Made by a program: the position numbers and the translations under genes. A DNA stretch of 64,000 nucleotides, taken from the NCBI GenBank assembly GCA_964458835.1, contig CAYWKV010000002.1, forward strand, positions 1 to 64,000, written 5' to 3'. Source of the stretch: JAHJQQ01 sp964458835. Lineage in GTDB: Bacteria > Pseudomonadota > Gammaproteobacteria > Thiohalobacterales > Thiohalobacteraceae. Each line of letters opens with the position of its first letter. Position 1 is the first letter of the stretch. Under the pieces are notes generated by a model, which was not told where the DNA came from, ran no database searches, and saw nothing but the letters and a program-made list of their open reading frames with translations. This document shows positions 28,015 to 36,646 of the stretch, in pieces.

Positions 28015-29430
28015 ATGGATACAGCATCCACGTACAACTATAAAGTCGTGCGCCAGTTCGCCATCATGACCGTGGTGTGGGGCATCGTCGGCATGCTGGT
28101 CGGCGTGCTGATCGCCGCGCAGCTGGTCTGGCCGGCGCTCAATTTCGACATCCCGTGGCTGACCTACAGCCGCCTGCGTCCGCTGCACACCAACGCGGTG
28201 ATCTTCGCCTTCGGCGGTTCGGCGCTGTTCGCGACCAGCTACTACGTCGTGCAGCGCACCTGCCAGGCCCGGCTGTTTTCCGATGGCCTGGCCGCCTTCA
28301 CCTTCTGGGGCTGGCAGCTGGTCATCGTCCTGGCCGCCGTCACGCTGCCGCTCGGCATCACCAGCAGCAAGGAATACGCCGAGCTGGAATGGCCGATCGA
28401 CGTCCTGATCACGCTGGTGTGGGTCTCCTACGCGCTGGTATTCTTCGGCACCATCCTCAAACGACGCACCCAGCACATCTATGTCGCCAACTGGTTCTAT
28501 GGCGCCTTCATCCTGACCATTGCCGTGCTGCACCTGGTCAACAGCGCCGCCCTGCCGGTGACCGCGACCAAGTCCTACTCGGTGTATCCGGGCGCCATCG
28601 ATGCCATGGTGCAATGGTGGTACGGCCACAACGCAGTGGGCTTCTTCCTGACCGCCGGCTTCCTCGGGATGATGTACTACTTCATACCGAAGCAGGCCAA
28701 CCGGCCGGTGTATTCCTACCGGCTGTCGGTGGTGCATTTCTGGGCGCTGATCTCCACCTACATGTGGGCCGGGCCGCACCACCTGCACTACACCGCCCTG
28801 CCGGACTGGACGCAGTCGTTGGGGATGGTCTTCTCGCTGATCCTGCTGGCCCCGTCCTGGGGCGGCATGATCAACGGCATCATGACGCTGTCGGGCGCCT
28901 GGCATAAGCTGCGCACCGATCCGATCCTGAAGTTCCTCATCGTGTCGCTGTCGTTCTACGGCATGTCGACCTTCGAAGGCCCGATGATGTCCATCAAGAC
29001 GGTGAATGCGCTGTCGCACTACACCGACTGGACCATCGGCCACGTGCACTCCGGCGCGCTGGGCTGGGTGGCGATGGTGTCCATCGGCTCGATGTACTTC
29101 CTGATCCCGCGCATGTTCGGCCGCGAGCAGATGTACAGCGTCAAGCTCATCGATCTGCATTTCTGGGTGTCCACCATCGGCGTGGTGCTGTACATCGCCG
29201 CCATGTGGATCGCCGGCGTGATGCAGGGCCTGATGTGGCGCGCGGTGAACGACGACGGCACCCTGACCTACAGCTTCGTCGAGTCGCTCGAGCGCATGTA
29301 CCCGTTCTACTTCGTGCGCTTCCTGGGCGGCGTGGTGTTCCTCGCCGGCATGCTGATCATGGCCTACAACGTCGTCAAGACCGTGTCCGGCCAGCGCGCC
29401 GTCGAAGCCCCCATTCCGCAGGCCGCCTGA
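28015..29430 (+). CDS. ccoN: cbb3 cytochrome oxidase subunit I
   Basis: A 471-residue, 12-span catalytic subunit of the high-affinity proton-pumping cbb3 oxidase. The haem and CuB histidines are seen in RPLHTNAVIFAFGG, YGHNAVGFFLTAGFLG, WAGPHHLHYTALPDW and DWTIGHVHSGALGW. It is the first gene of ccoNOQP; a good GAGG ribosome site precedes it. The length is normal. Confidence 0.97.
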   Translation: MDTASTYNYKVVRQFAIMTVVWGIVGMLVGVLIAAQLVWPALNFDIPWLTYSRLRPLHTNAVIFAFGGSALFATSYYVVQRTCQARLFSDGLAAFTFWGWQLVIVLAAVTLPLGITSSKEYAELEWPIDVLITLVWVSYALVFFGTILKRRTQHIYVANWFYGAFILTIAVLHLVNSAALPVTATKSYSVYPGAIDAMVQWWYGHNAVGFFLTAGFLGMMYYFIPKQANRPVYSYRLSVVHFWALISTYMWAGPHHLHYTALPDWTQSLGMVFSLILLAPSWGGMINGIMTLSGAWHKLRTDPILKFLIVSLSFYGMSTFEGPMMSIKTVNALSHYTDWTIGHVHSGALGWVAMVSIGSMYFLIPRMFGREQMYSVKLIDLHFWVSTIGVVLYIAAMWIAGVMQGLMWRAVNDDGTLTYSFVESLERMYPFYFVRFLGGVVFLAGMLIMAYNVVKTVSGQRAVEAPIPQAA

Positions 29431-29443
29431 GGAGGACATCGCC

Positions 29444-30052
29444 ATGAGTCATGAAGTCGTTGAAAAAAATGTCGGCCTGCTGGCGCTGCTCGTCATTCTG
29501 GTGATCAGTGTCGGCGGCCTGGTGGAGATCGTGCCGCTGTTCTTCCTGAAGAGCACGACCGAACCGGTGGACGGGCTGCAACCCTACACGGCGCTGCAGC
29601 TGGAAGGCCGCGACGTCTACGTGCGCGAGGGCTGCTACGTGTGCCATTCGCAGATGATCCGACCGTTCCGCGCCGAGACCGAACGCTATGGCCATTACTC
29701 GGTCGCCGGCGAATTCGTCTACGACCGTCCCTTCCAGTGGGGCTCGAAGCGCACCGGCCCGGACCTGGCGCGCGTCGGCGGCCGCTATTCGGACGACTGG
29801 CACCGCGTGCACCTGATCAATCCTCGCGACGTGGTGCCCGAGTCCAACATGCCGGGCTTCCCCTGGCTGGCGGAGAACGTCCTGGACGGCGTGCACACCG
29901 CGAAGAAGCTGGAGGTCATGCGCACGCTCGGTGTGCCCTACACGGATGCCGACATCGCGGGCGCGCAGGCGGCCGTCGCCGGCAAGACCGAGATGGACGC
30001 CCTGGTCGCCTACCTGCAGAACCTGGGCACCGCGATCAAGACCCGGAGGTAG
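29444..30052 (+). CDS. ccoO: cbb3 oxidase monohaem subunit
   Basis: A 202-residue membrane-anchored c-type cytochrome. The N-terminal span (VGLLALLVILVISVGGLVEI) is followed by one haem-c site, EGCYVCHSQMIRPF, and the distal Met region PESNMPGFPWL. It passes electrons from CcoP to CcoN. It starts 13 bases after ccoN with a GGAGGA ribosome site. Confidence 0.97.
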   Translation: MSHEVVEKNVGLLALLVILVISVGGLVEIVPLFFLKSTTEPVDGLQPYTALQLEGRDVYVREGCYVCHSQMIRPFRAETERYGHYSVAGEFVYDRPFQWGSKRTGPDLARVGGRYSDDWHRVHLINPRDVVPESNMPGFPWLAENVLDGVHTAKKLEVMRTLGVPYTDADIAGAQAAVAGKTEMDALVAYLQNLGTAIKTRR

Positions 30053-30057
30053 CCGTC

Positions 30058-30240
30058 ATGGATCTGGTCACACTGCGTTCCATATTCACCGTTCTGGTCT
30101 TCGCCGCCTTCATCGGCGTGTGGATCTGGGCCTGGAGCGGCAAGCGCAAGCGGGCATTCGACGAGGCGGCCAATCTCCCCTTCGTGGAGGACGGTCCGCC
30201 GGTCAAGACGAACAAGCAGAAGGATCCGAGCCATGAGTGA
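30058..30240 (+). CDS. ccoQ: cbb3 oxidase small subunit
   Basis: A 60-residue single-span protein (VLVFAAFIGVWIWAWSGKRK) with the CcoQ-type membrane segment and a charged C-terminal tail (FDEAANLPFVEDG). It stabilises the oxidase complex. It lies 5 bases after ccoO and overlaps ccoP by 8 bases. Confidence 0.93.
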   Translation: MDLVTLRSIFTVLVFAAFIGVWIWAWSGKRKRAFDEAANLPFVEDGPPVKTNKQKDPSHE

Positions 30241-31138
30241 TTTCACGTTCTCGAGTGAGTTCTGGAACTGGTGGGTGATCGTGCTCACCGTCGGCAACAT
30301 CCTCGCCTGCTGGTGGCTGATCGCCTGGACCAGCAAGCGGCGGGCCGGCGAGGCGGCCATGGGCGAACCCACCGGCCACAGCTGGGACGAGACCCTGCAG
30401 GAGTTCAACAACCCGTTGCCGCGCTGGTGGTTGTGGCTGTTCCACATCACGCTGGTGTTCGGGCTGGTGTACCTGGCGCTCTATCCCGGCCTCGGCAAGT
30501 TCTCCGGGGCCTGGGGCTGGACGCAGGAGGTTCAGTACGACCGCGAGATGCAGCGGGCGGCCGAGCGCTTCGAGCCGATCTTCGCGGCCTATGCGGAGCA
30601 GGATCTCGCCATGCTGGCGCAGGATCCGGAGGCCCTCAAGATCGGCCAGCGGCTGTTCCTGAACTACTGCGCGACCTGCCACGGTTCGGACGCCCACGGC
30701 AGCACGGGTTTCCCGAATCTCGCCGATGGCGACTGGCTCTATGGGGGCGAGCCGGAGACTGTCAAGGCCAGCATCCTCGACGGCCGCCAGGGCGCCATGC
30801 CGGGCTGGCAGGAAGCACTGGGCGACGCCGGCGTCGAGGAGGTCACGGCCTACGTGATCCAGCTCAGCGGCCGCGACGCCGACGCCGCCAAGGCCGAGGC
30901 GGGCAAGGCGCGCTTCGAGGCGATGTGCGTGGCCTGTCATGGCGCGGACGGCACCGGCAACAAGGCCCTCGGCGCGCCGGACCTGACCGACAGCGTCTGG
31001 CTGTACGGCGGCTCGCCCGGCGTTATCCGCCAGTCCATCGCCAACGGCCGCAACGGCGTGATGCCGGCACACCGCGAATTCCTCGGCGAGCACAAGGCGC
31101 ACCTGCTCGCGGCCTATGTGTACAGCCTGTCGCAGTAG
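30233..31138 (+). CDS. ccoP: cbb3 oxidase dihaem subunit
   Basis: A 301-residue membrane-anchored dihaem cytochrome c. After two N-terminal membrane segments (about residues 10-30 and 60-80) come haem sites CATCHGSDAHG and CVACHGADGTG, each followed by a Met ligand region (GAMPGW, GVMPAH). It is the electron entry subunit. Overlapping start with ccoQ. Confidence 0.97.
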   Translation: MSDFTFSSEFWNWWVIVLTVGNILACWWLIAWTSKRRAGEAAMGEPTGHSWDETLQEFNNPLPRWWLWLFHITLVFGLVYLALYPGLGKFSGAWGWTQEVQYDREMQRAAERFEPIFAAYAEQDLAMLAQDPEALKIGQRLFLNYCATCHGSDAHGSTGFPNLADGDWLYGGEPETVKASILDGRQGAMPGWQEALGDAGVEEVTAYVIQLSGRDADAAKAEAGKARFEAMCVACHGADGTGNKALGAPDLTDSVWLYGGSPGVIRQSIANGRNGVMPAHREFLGEHKAHLLAAYVYSLSQ

Positions 31139-31202
31139 TATCGGCGGGACGCATCGAGGCCGCCGGTGGTCCCGATGCGCCCCGCCCATGAACAGTCCGC
31201 AG

Positions 31203-31226
31203 GGTGCGTCGGCGCAGCGACGCACC
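31203..31226. repeat. GGTGCGTC inverted repeat in ccoP-ccoG spacer
   Basis: GGTGCGTC and GACGCACC flank GGCGCAGC. Flanking bases (aggG... and ...CACCCTGC) resemble a common intergenic repeat type. It lies in a 177-base spacer that separates ccoNOQP from ccoG. Confidence 0.6.
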
Positions 31227-31315
31227 GAGGCAGGCCCGGCGCGTCAGGCTGCGCCTCGACACACCCTGCCCGAACCACCCTACGACCATCGGCTTCCTCT
31301 GCCCGCAGTGACATC

Positions 31316-32731
31316 ATGACCGATACGCAGAACACCCCCGCCCAGGATGCCTCCGTCGAGGAGGAGCTCTACGCCAAGCGCCAGAAGATCTACCCGCGCG
31401 AGGTGCACGGCGTCTTCGCCGGCTTGCGCGTACTCGGCGTGCTGGTGCTGCTGGGCCTGTACTACGTCGTGCCCTGGCTGCGCTGGGACGGCCATCAGGC
31501 GGTCCTGTTCGACCTGCCGGCACGCAAGTTCTACATCTTCGGCCTGACCTTCTGGCCGCAGGATTTCTTCTATCTGGCCTGGCTGCTGGTGATCGCCGCG
31601 CTGTCGCTGTTCTTCTTCACTGCCCTGGCCGGCCGCCTGTGGTGCGGCTACGCCTGCCCGCAGACGGTCTGGACCGAGGTCTTCCTGTGGATCGAACAGA
31701 AGATCGAGGGCGACCGCAACAAGCAGATGAAGCTCGACCGCGGCCCCCTGACTGCGCGCAAATTCCGCCTCAAGGCGACCAAGCACACCGTCTGGATCCT
31801 GTTCTCCGCCTGGACCGGCTTCACCTTCGTCGGCTACTTCACGCCCATCACCGAGCTGTGGCAGGCCCTGACCGCGCTGCGGCTCGGCCCCTGGGAGACC
31901 TTCTGGATCGTCTTCTACGGCTTCGCGACCTACGGCAACGCTGGCTGGCTGCGCGAGCAGGTGTGCATCTACATGTGCCCCTATGCGCGCTTCCAGAGCG
32001 CCATGTTCGACCGCAACACGCTGATCATCTCCTACGACGAGCCACGCGGCGAGCCGCGCGGCGCCCGCAAGCGCAGCCTCGACCACCGCGCTGCCGGCCT
32101 CGGCGACTGCATCGACTGCACCCTGTGCGTGCAGGTCTGTCCGACCGGCATCGACATCCGCCACGGGCTGCAGTACCAGTGCATCGGCTGTGCCGCCTGC
32201 GTCGACGTGTGCGACCAGGTCATGGAGAAGATGAACTACCCCAAGGGCCTGATCCGCTACACCACCGAGAACGCCATGGAAGGCAAGCCCGCACACGTGT
32301 TGCGGCCGCGCGTCCTCCTGTACGGCGCCCTCCTGCTGGCGCTGGTGGGCGGCCTGGTGTACGCCATCAGCCAGCGCGTGCCCATCGAGCTGGACATCAT
32401 CCGTGATCGCAATACCCTGTATCGCGAGACCGATATGGGGCTGGTGGAGAACGTGTACACGCTGAAGCTCATCAACATGGACAATGTGGCGCACGACTAC
32501 CGGCTGACCGTGTCCGGCCTGCCGGGCCTGGAGCTCGACGGCGCGGCCGGCGGCATCCATCTGGAAAGCGGCGAGGTGCGCGACTTCCCGGTCCGCGTGC
32601 GTATCGATCCGATCCACCTCCAGCGCGCCAGCAACGAGATCGAGTTCAGCCTCGAAGCGATCGACGCCCCGGATCTGCACACCACCCAGGTCGGGCGCTT
32701 CATCGGCCCGGCCGCAGGAGCCCAACCATGA
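31316..32731 (+). CDS. ccoG: cbb3 oxidase assembly ferredoxin-like protein
   Basis: A 471-residue membrane protein of the CcoG/RdxA/FixG family, thought to reduce copper for cbb3 assembly. It has several membrane spans, the motif WCGYACPQTVW, and two 4Fe-4S sets (CIDCTLCVQVCPTG and CIGCAACVDVCDQ). A C-terminal Ig-like periplasmic domain follows the last span (ALLLALVGGLVYAI). The ATG at 31316 was chosen to match the family N-terminus. The stop overlaps the fixH start (ATGA). Confidence 0.95.
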   Translation: MTDTQNTPAQDASVEEELYAKRQKIYPREVHGVFAGLRVLGVLVLLGLYYVVPWLRWDGHQAVLFDLPARKFYIFGLTFWPQDFFYLAWLLVIAALSLFFFTALAGRLWCGYACPQTVWTEVFLWIEQKIEGDRNKQMKLDRGPLTARKFRLKATKHTVWILFSAWTGFTFVGYFTPITELWQALTALRLGPWETFWIVFYGFATYGNAGWLREQVCIYMCPYARFQSAMFDRNTLIISYDEPRGEPRGARKRSLDHRAAGLGDCIDCTLCVQVCPTGIDIRHGLQYQCIGCAACVDVCDQVMEKMNYPKGLIRYTTENAMEGKPAHVLRPRVLLYGALLLALVGGLVYAISQRVPIELDIIRDRNTLYRETDMGLVENVYTLKLINMDNVAHDYRLTVSGLPGLELDGAAGGIHLESGEVRDFPVRVRIDPIHLQRASNEIEFSLEAIDAPDLHTTQVGRFIGPAAGAQP

Positions 32732-33249
32732 CCACCGCCCATCCGCAACGGCAGGCACCGCCCTGGTACCGGCAGTTCTGGCCCTGGTTTCTGATCGCCC
32801 TGCCGGCTACCGCCGTGGCCGCCGGCATCGCCACCCTGATCATCGCCGCCGCCGACCCCGACGGCCTGGTGGTCGACGACTATTACAAGGAAGGCCTGGC
32901 GATCAACCAGACGCTGGAGCGCGACCGGCAGGCGCAGGCCCTGGGGCTGTCCGGACTGGCGCGGCTCGACCCGGCGGCGGGGCGTATCGTGGTGACGCTG
33001 AACGGCGCCGACGCCGTGGCGCCGGACGAAGCCCTCGAGCTGCGCCTCGTCCACCCGACGCGGCCGCACCTCGACCGGGCGCTGCCGCTCGCCCACGACG
33101 GCGACGGCCGGTGGAGTGCCGCACTCGATACCATCGCGCCGGGCCGCTGGCATGTGCAGCTGGAATCGTCCCACGGCAACTGGCGCATCGCCGGGCGGCT
33201 CGCCCTGCCCGACCAGCAGCAGGCCCTGCTGCAGCCGAACACGGACTGA
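32728..33249 (+). CDS. FixH-family cbb3 assembly protein
   Basis: A 173-residue protein of the FixH/CcoH family. One N-terminal span (FLIALPATAVAAGIATLIIAA) is followed by the family motif DDYYKEGLAINQTLERDRQAQ, then a periplasmic beta domain. It is coupled to ccoG by a four-base overlap. It is needed for cbb3 maturation in relatives. The copper ATPase ccoI and ccoS that often follow are absent here. Confidence 0.92.
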   Translation: MTTAHPQRQAPPWYRQFWPWFLIALPATAVAAGIATLIIAAADPDGLVVDDYYKEGLAINQTLERDRQAQALGLSGLARLDPAAGRIVVTLNGADAVAPDEALELRLVHPTRPHLDRALPLAHDGDGRWSAALDTIAPGRWHVQLESSHGNWRIAGRLALPDQQQALLQPNTD

Positions 33250-33277
33250 AGCCGAAACGCCCAGGACACTCATTTCA

Positions 33278-33366
33278 GCCACGGAAGCACACGGAAGACA
33301 CTGCAATGTCACAGCGTCGCGAAGTCCGGACTCGGCAGCTGTCCATGCTTTCCGTGTGCTTCCACA
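33278..33366. repeat. CCACGGAA-family inverted repeat, copy 1
   Basis: GCCACGGAAGCACACGGAAG at the left and TTTCCGTGTGCTTCCAC at the right, with an internal CGTCGCGAAGTCCGGACTCG shared with the copies at 34328 and 62548. Located between fixH and the 84-aa gene. Confidence 0.85.
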
Positions 33367-33418
33367 GTAAATGCAGTCTGCAGGCTGAACAACGAGCTCA
33401 CCGGGAGAACCTGCCGCC

Positions 33419-33673
33419 ATGAATGACATTCCGCTGATCCAACGCGTCATCGCCATCCTCTGGCCGTCGTTCCTCACCTCCGGCGTGGCGACGATCCTGT
33501 TCTTCACCGCCTTCGACCCGCAGCAGCTGCTGCTGGAGACCCGTTTCGCCGGGATCAGCCGGCTCGGCGCCTATACCGTCGGCTTCTTTCTGTTCTGGAT
33601 GCTCACCACCGTCAGCAGTGCGCTGACCTGCTATTTCCGGCAGCCGTGCGAAAAGACCAACCGCAGCACCTAG
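33419..33673 (+). CDS. Small two-span membrane protein in cco cluster
   Basis: An 84-residue protein with two predicted membrane segments (about residues 9-29, IAILWPSFLTSGVATILFF, and 48-70, LGAYTVGFFLFWMLTTVSSA). It ends TCYFRQPCEK with two cysteines. I do not recognise a named family; it lies in line with ccoG and fixH and has a good ribosome site, so a role near the cbb3 oxidase is plausible by position only. Confidence 0.75.
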   Translation: MNDIPLIQRVIAILWPSFLTSGVATILFFTAFDPQQLLLETRFAGISRLGAYTVGFFLFWMLTTVSSALTCYFRQPCEKTNRST

Positions 33674-33706
33674 GCCGGGCGCGCGCCCGGCGCGGTATGT
33701 GATGAT

Positions 33707-33788
33707 GGCCACGGAACCACACGGAAAGACACGCAGTGGTGCCGGTCGAAAGTGTGCCTTCCATGTTCTTCCGTGTGGTTCCGTGGCC
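33707..33788. repeat. CCACGGAA-family inverted repeat, copy 2
   Basis: The 20-base arm GGCCACGGAACCACACGGAA is perfectly inverted at 33769-33788, with a 42-base middle. It lies between the convergent 84-aa gene and dtd. Confidence 0.9.
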
Positions 33789-33848
33789 AGTCCGAACCCG
33801 GACTGCACCCGGCCGGCACAGGCCGGAGTTCGCTGCGGTTACCCCCAC

Positions 33849-34310
33849 CTACGATGTACGATCCCGTTCCCCGCCGACCTGCAGCCAGAAGGTCACCGGG
33901 CCGTCATTGGTGAGGCTCACCTGCATATCCGCGCCGAAGCGGCCCGTGGCGACGTCGGGGTGGCGGGCACGGGCGCGCCCGGCGAGATGGTCGAACAACC
34001 GCTCCCCCTCCTCCGGCGCAGCGGCGGGGGTGAAGCTCGGACGCATGCCCTTGCGCGTGTCGGCGGGCAGGGTGAACTGCGGCACCAGCAGCAGGCCGCC
34101 ACCGACGTCGCTCACACTGAGATTCATTCTGCCGCCGGCATCGGGAAACACGCGGTAGCCGAGCAGGCGCTCCAGCAGCCGATCGGCCTGGGACTCGCCG
34201 TCGCCGCGCTCGACCCCGATCAGCACCAGCAGGCCGCGGCCGATGCGGCCGACGGTCTCGCCCGCGACGACGACGCGTGCCTCGGTCACGCGCTGCAGCA
34301 GCCCGATCAT
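33849..34310 (-). CDS. dtd: D-aminoacyl-tRNA deacylase
   Basis: A 153-residue DTD that removes D-amino acids and glycine mischarged on tRNA. N-terminus MIGLLQRVTEARVVV is typical. The active-site motifs are LVPQFTLPADTRKG (family consensus SQFTL, with Pro here in place of Ser) and TNDGPVTFWL with the Gly-cisPro pair. The ATG at 34310 gives the family start. It is flanked on both sides by CCACGGAA repeats. Confidence 0.95.
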   Translation of the reverse strand: MIGLLQRVTEARVVVAGETVGRIGRGLLVLIGVERGDGESQADRLLERLLGYRVFPDAGGRMNLSVSDVGGGLLLVPQFTLPADTRKGMRPSFTPAAAPEEGERLFDHLAGRARARHPDVATGRFGADMQVSLTNDGPVTFWLQVGGERDRTS

Positions 34311-34327
34311 CCCAAGAAACTCACGGC

Positions 34328-34460
34328 AGCCATGGAGGCACACGGAACACCCTGAAATAACATAGCGTCGCGATGCCCCGGCTCAGTGCCTCGCGGGTGC
34401 GTCGTGCTGTTGCGTGAAGCATGGGATCTTGTCCGTGTTCTTCCGTGTGCTTCCGTGGCC
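34328..34460. repeat. CCACGGAA-family inverted repeat, copy 3
   Basis: Left end GCCATGGAGGCACACGGAAC, right end TTCCGTGTGCTTCCGTGGCC. The middle contains TAGCGTCGCGA and GCGTGAAGCATG, also found in copy 5 at 62548. It fills the dtd-pip spacer. Confidence 0.85.
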
Positions 34461-34476
34461 AACGCAGGTTTTGGAA

Positions 34477-35427
34477 TCATGCCAGCCGGTCGGCGAAGGC
34501 GTCGGTGGCGCGCACCAGCGCGTCGACGATACCGGGCTCGGTGGCGGAATGCCCGGCATCAGGAATGACTTCCAGCCGCGCCTGGGGCCAGACCTCGTGC
34601 AGTGCGAAGGCCTGCTCGACCGGGCACACGACGTCGTAGCGGCCGTGCACGATGACGCCGGGGATGTCCTCGAGGCGGTGTGCGTCGCGCAGTATCTGAT
34701 CCGGGCGCAGGAAGCTGCCGCGCATGAAGTAATGGCATTCGATGCGCGCCAGGCTCAGCGCCGTGAACGGATTGCCGAAGTGGTCGATCACCGACTGGCG
34801 CGGCAGCAGCGTCGCTGTGCGCCCCTCCCACAGTGACCAGGCCTTGGCCGCAGCCATGCGCGTCACCTCGTCGCTGCCGGTCAGGCGCGCGTGATAGGCC
34901 TCCACCATCCGGTCGCGCTCGCCGGGTGGAATGGGCGCGAGGTAGTCCTGCCAATAGTCGGGAAACAGAAAGGAGGCGCCCTCCTGATAGAACCAGCGGA
35001 TATCGCGCGGCCGGCAGAGAAAGATGCCGCGCAGCACCAGGCCGAGCACGCGCCCCGGGTGGGTCTCGGCATAGATCAGGCCGAGCGTCGAACCCCAGGA
35101 ACCACCGAACACCAGCCAGCGCTCGATGCCCAGGTGCGCGCGGATGCGCTCGATGTCGGCGACCAGGTCCTGGGTGGTGTTGCCCTCCAGTGCGGCGTGC
35201 GGCGTGGACTGCCCGCAGCCACGCTGATCGAACAGCACGATGCGGTAGCGCGCCGGATCGAAGAAGCGCCGCTGGAAGGGCTCGCAGCCGGCACCCGGGC
35301 CGCCGTGCAGGAACACCACGGGGATGCCCGCCGGATTGCCGCTCTCTTCGACGTACAGCTGATGCCCGCCGTCGACCACCAGGGTGTGACGGACATAGGG
35401 CTGGATATCGGGATAAAAACCCTGCAT
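34477..35427 (-). CDS. pip: Prolyl aminopeptidase (proline iminopeptidase)
   Basis: A 316-residue alpha/beta hydrolase that cleaves N-terminal proline from peptides. It has the oxyanion motif FLHGGPGAGCEPF, the nucleophile elbow GGSWGSTLGL, and the C-terminal Asp (HGRYDVVCP) and His (DAGHSA) of the triad. Family length and start are normal. It is a single leftward gene. Confidence 0.95.
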   Translation of the reverse strand: MQGFYPDIQPYVRHTLVVDGGHQLYVEESGNPAGIPVVFLHGGPGAGCEPFQRRFFDPARYRIVLFDQRGCGQSTPHAALEGNTTQDLVADIERIRAHLGIERWLVFGGSWGSTLGLIYAETHPGRVLGLVLRGIFLCRPRDIRWFYQEGASFLFPDYWQDYLAPIPPGERDRMVEAYHARLTGSDEVTRMAAAKAWSLWEGRTATLLPRQSVIDHFGNPFTALSLARIECHYFMRGSFLRPDQILRDAHRLEDIPGVIVHGRYDVVCPVEQAFALHEVWPQARLEVIPDAGHSATEPGIVDALVRATDAFADRLA

Positions 35428-35695
35428 GCGGATGACCTCGTCTGCGTGATGGCGGATGGGCGTTACGGGAAATTCCTACAGGGCAGTTCTCGCCGCGCCG
35501 ACAGCGGTCCACCCCGGACAGTGCCATGATCGGCCGTGCTCCCAGCGAGCCTGGCGACCGCCGGGCACCTGGAGTCTAGGGACATTCGGCGCCCGGGAAA
35601 AGCGTGGTCTTTGCGGGGAGAGAGGACGGCGCCATTGAACGGGCGCGCTTCACGGACGGAATTGAGATCGCCTTCCAGCCTCGTTCAGGGATCGG

Positions 35696-35726
35696 CCCGG
35701 TGAACTGCACCGGGTTTCTTTTTTTT
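35696..35726 (+). terminator. Orphan plus-strand rho-independent terminator
   Basis: A perfect 7-bp stem CCCGGTG-AACTG-CACCGGG followed by TTTCTTTTTTTT. All annotated genes for more than 1.7 kb upstream run on the other strand. Confidence 0.85.
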
Positions 35727-35733
35727 GGGGCGC

Positions 35734-35758
35734 AAAAAAACAGGGCCCTCGCGGGCCC
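35734..35758 (-). terminator. Terminator of dsrE2
   Basis: On the minus strand GGGCCC-GCGA-GGGCCC is followed by TG and seven U. It sits 29 bases past the dsrE2 stop. Confidence 0.88.
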
Positions 35759-35786
35759 CGTTTCCTCATCGTCCAGGCTGAGACGA

Positions 35787-36389
35787 TCAGATGAACAGAC
35801 AGACGTCCGCTTCACGGCCCATGGGCAGGAAGTAGGTCGCGCCGACGTAGTCGACACCGCCGATGAACTCGTCGTGGCTGAAGCCGAACACGTCCACGGT
35901 CATCTGGCAGGCGTACATCTTGACGTCGGCCTCGATGCACAGCTCGCGCAGTTCCTCGACGGTCGCGACGCCCTTGTTCTTGAAGGTCTTCTTCATCAGG
36001 CCGGTGGCGACCTTCTCGAAGCCGGGGATGCCGGCCATGATCAGGTTCGGCATCGGCCAGGTGATGCCCTGAAACCACTTCGGACCGAACGGCATCTTCA
36101 TCGGCATGGCCGGGTTGCCCAGCGGGCTGACCTCGGAGGGGATCTCCTTCTTCAGCAGCAGCAGGCCGTAGAAGGTGAAGAAGATGCTGGCTTCCCAGCC
36201 CAGCGCCGCGGCGGTGGAGGCCAGGATGAAGGGCGGGTAGGCCCAGTCCAGCGTGCCCTTGGTGGCGATGATGGCCATCTTCGGGGTCTTGCTGGCCTCG
36301 ATCTCGGCCAGTTTGCTCGGCAGCAATTCGTCCAGCTTCTGGTTGAGCCATGCGTCCAGCTGGCCGTTCTGCATTGCGTCTGTAGACAT
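35787..36389 (-). CDS. DsrE2-type sulfur-carrier family protein
   Basis: A 200-residue DsrE/DsrF/DrsH-like protein of the DsrE2 type. The conserved Cys lies in CIEADVKMYACQMTVDVFGF (the ACQMT motif), and one or two hydrophobic stretches (PPFILASTAAALGWEASIFF) are typical of this group. In sulfur oxidisers DsrE2 lies with TusA and a rhodanese and moves persulfide sulfur. Here a rhodanese is upstream, but TusA is absent. The start at 36389 has AGGAGGAGGA upstream. Confidence 0.88.
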   Translation of the reverse strand: MSTDAMQNGQLDAWLNQKLDELLPSKLAEIEASKTPKMAIIATKGTLDWAYPPFILASTAAALGWEASIFFTFYGLLLLKKEIPSEVSPLGNPAMPMKMPFGPKWFQGITWPMPNLIMAGIPGFEKVATGLMKKTFKNKGVATVEELRELCIEADVKMYACQMTVDVFGFSHDEFIGGVDYVGATYFLPMGREADVCLFI

Positions 36390-36646
36390 TTCTGTCCTCC
36401 TCCTAGCCGCGTTGTTTGAGTTCGGGCGCGTACAATCGCCTCCGCCACACCGGAGAAGCAACTGCCGAGTCCTTATGGGTAATGATCAGTCGATCAGCCT
36501 TCTGCGATTAATTTATTTGGTGCGCCTGCCGTGCCGACAGGCGCCCTGCGAATGCCGGCGAATCGTCTCGTGAAGGTCATGCCCCGGCGCGACGCGCCGG
36601 ACCTGCAATATATTCCGCCCAACCCGAGCGAGTCAACGCAGGGCGG

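Larger units (their letters stand above)
35428..35786. other. 359-bp spacer with back-to-back terminators
   Basis: No protein gene is visible between pip and dsrE2. A plus-strand terminator (35696-35726) and a minus-strand terminator (35734-35758) face each other. The minus one serves dsrE2. The plus one has no gene upstream on that strand, which suggests an unannotated small RNA starting somewhere between about 35440 and 35600. Confidence 0.6.
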
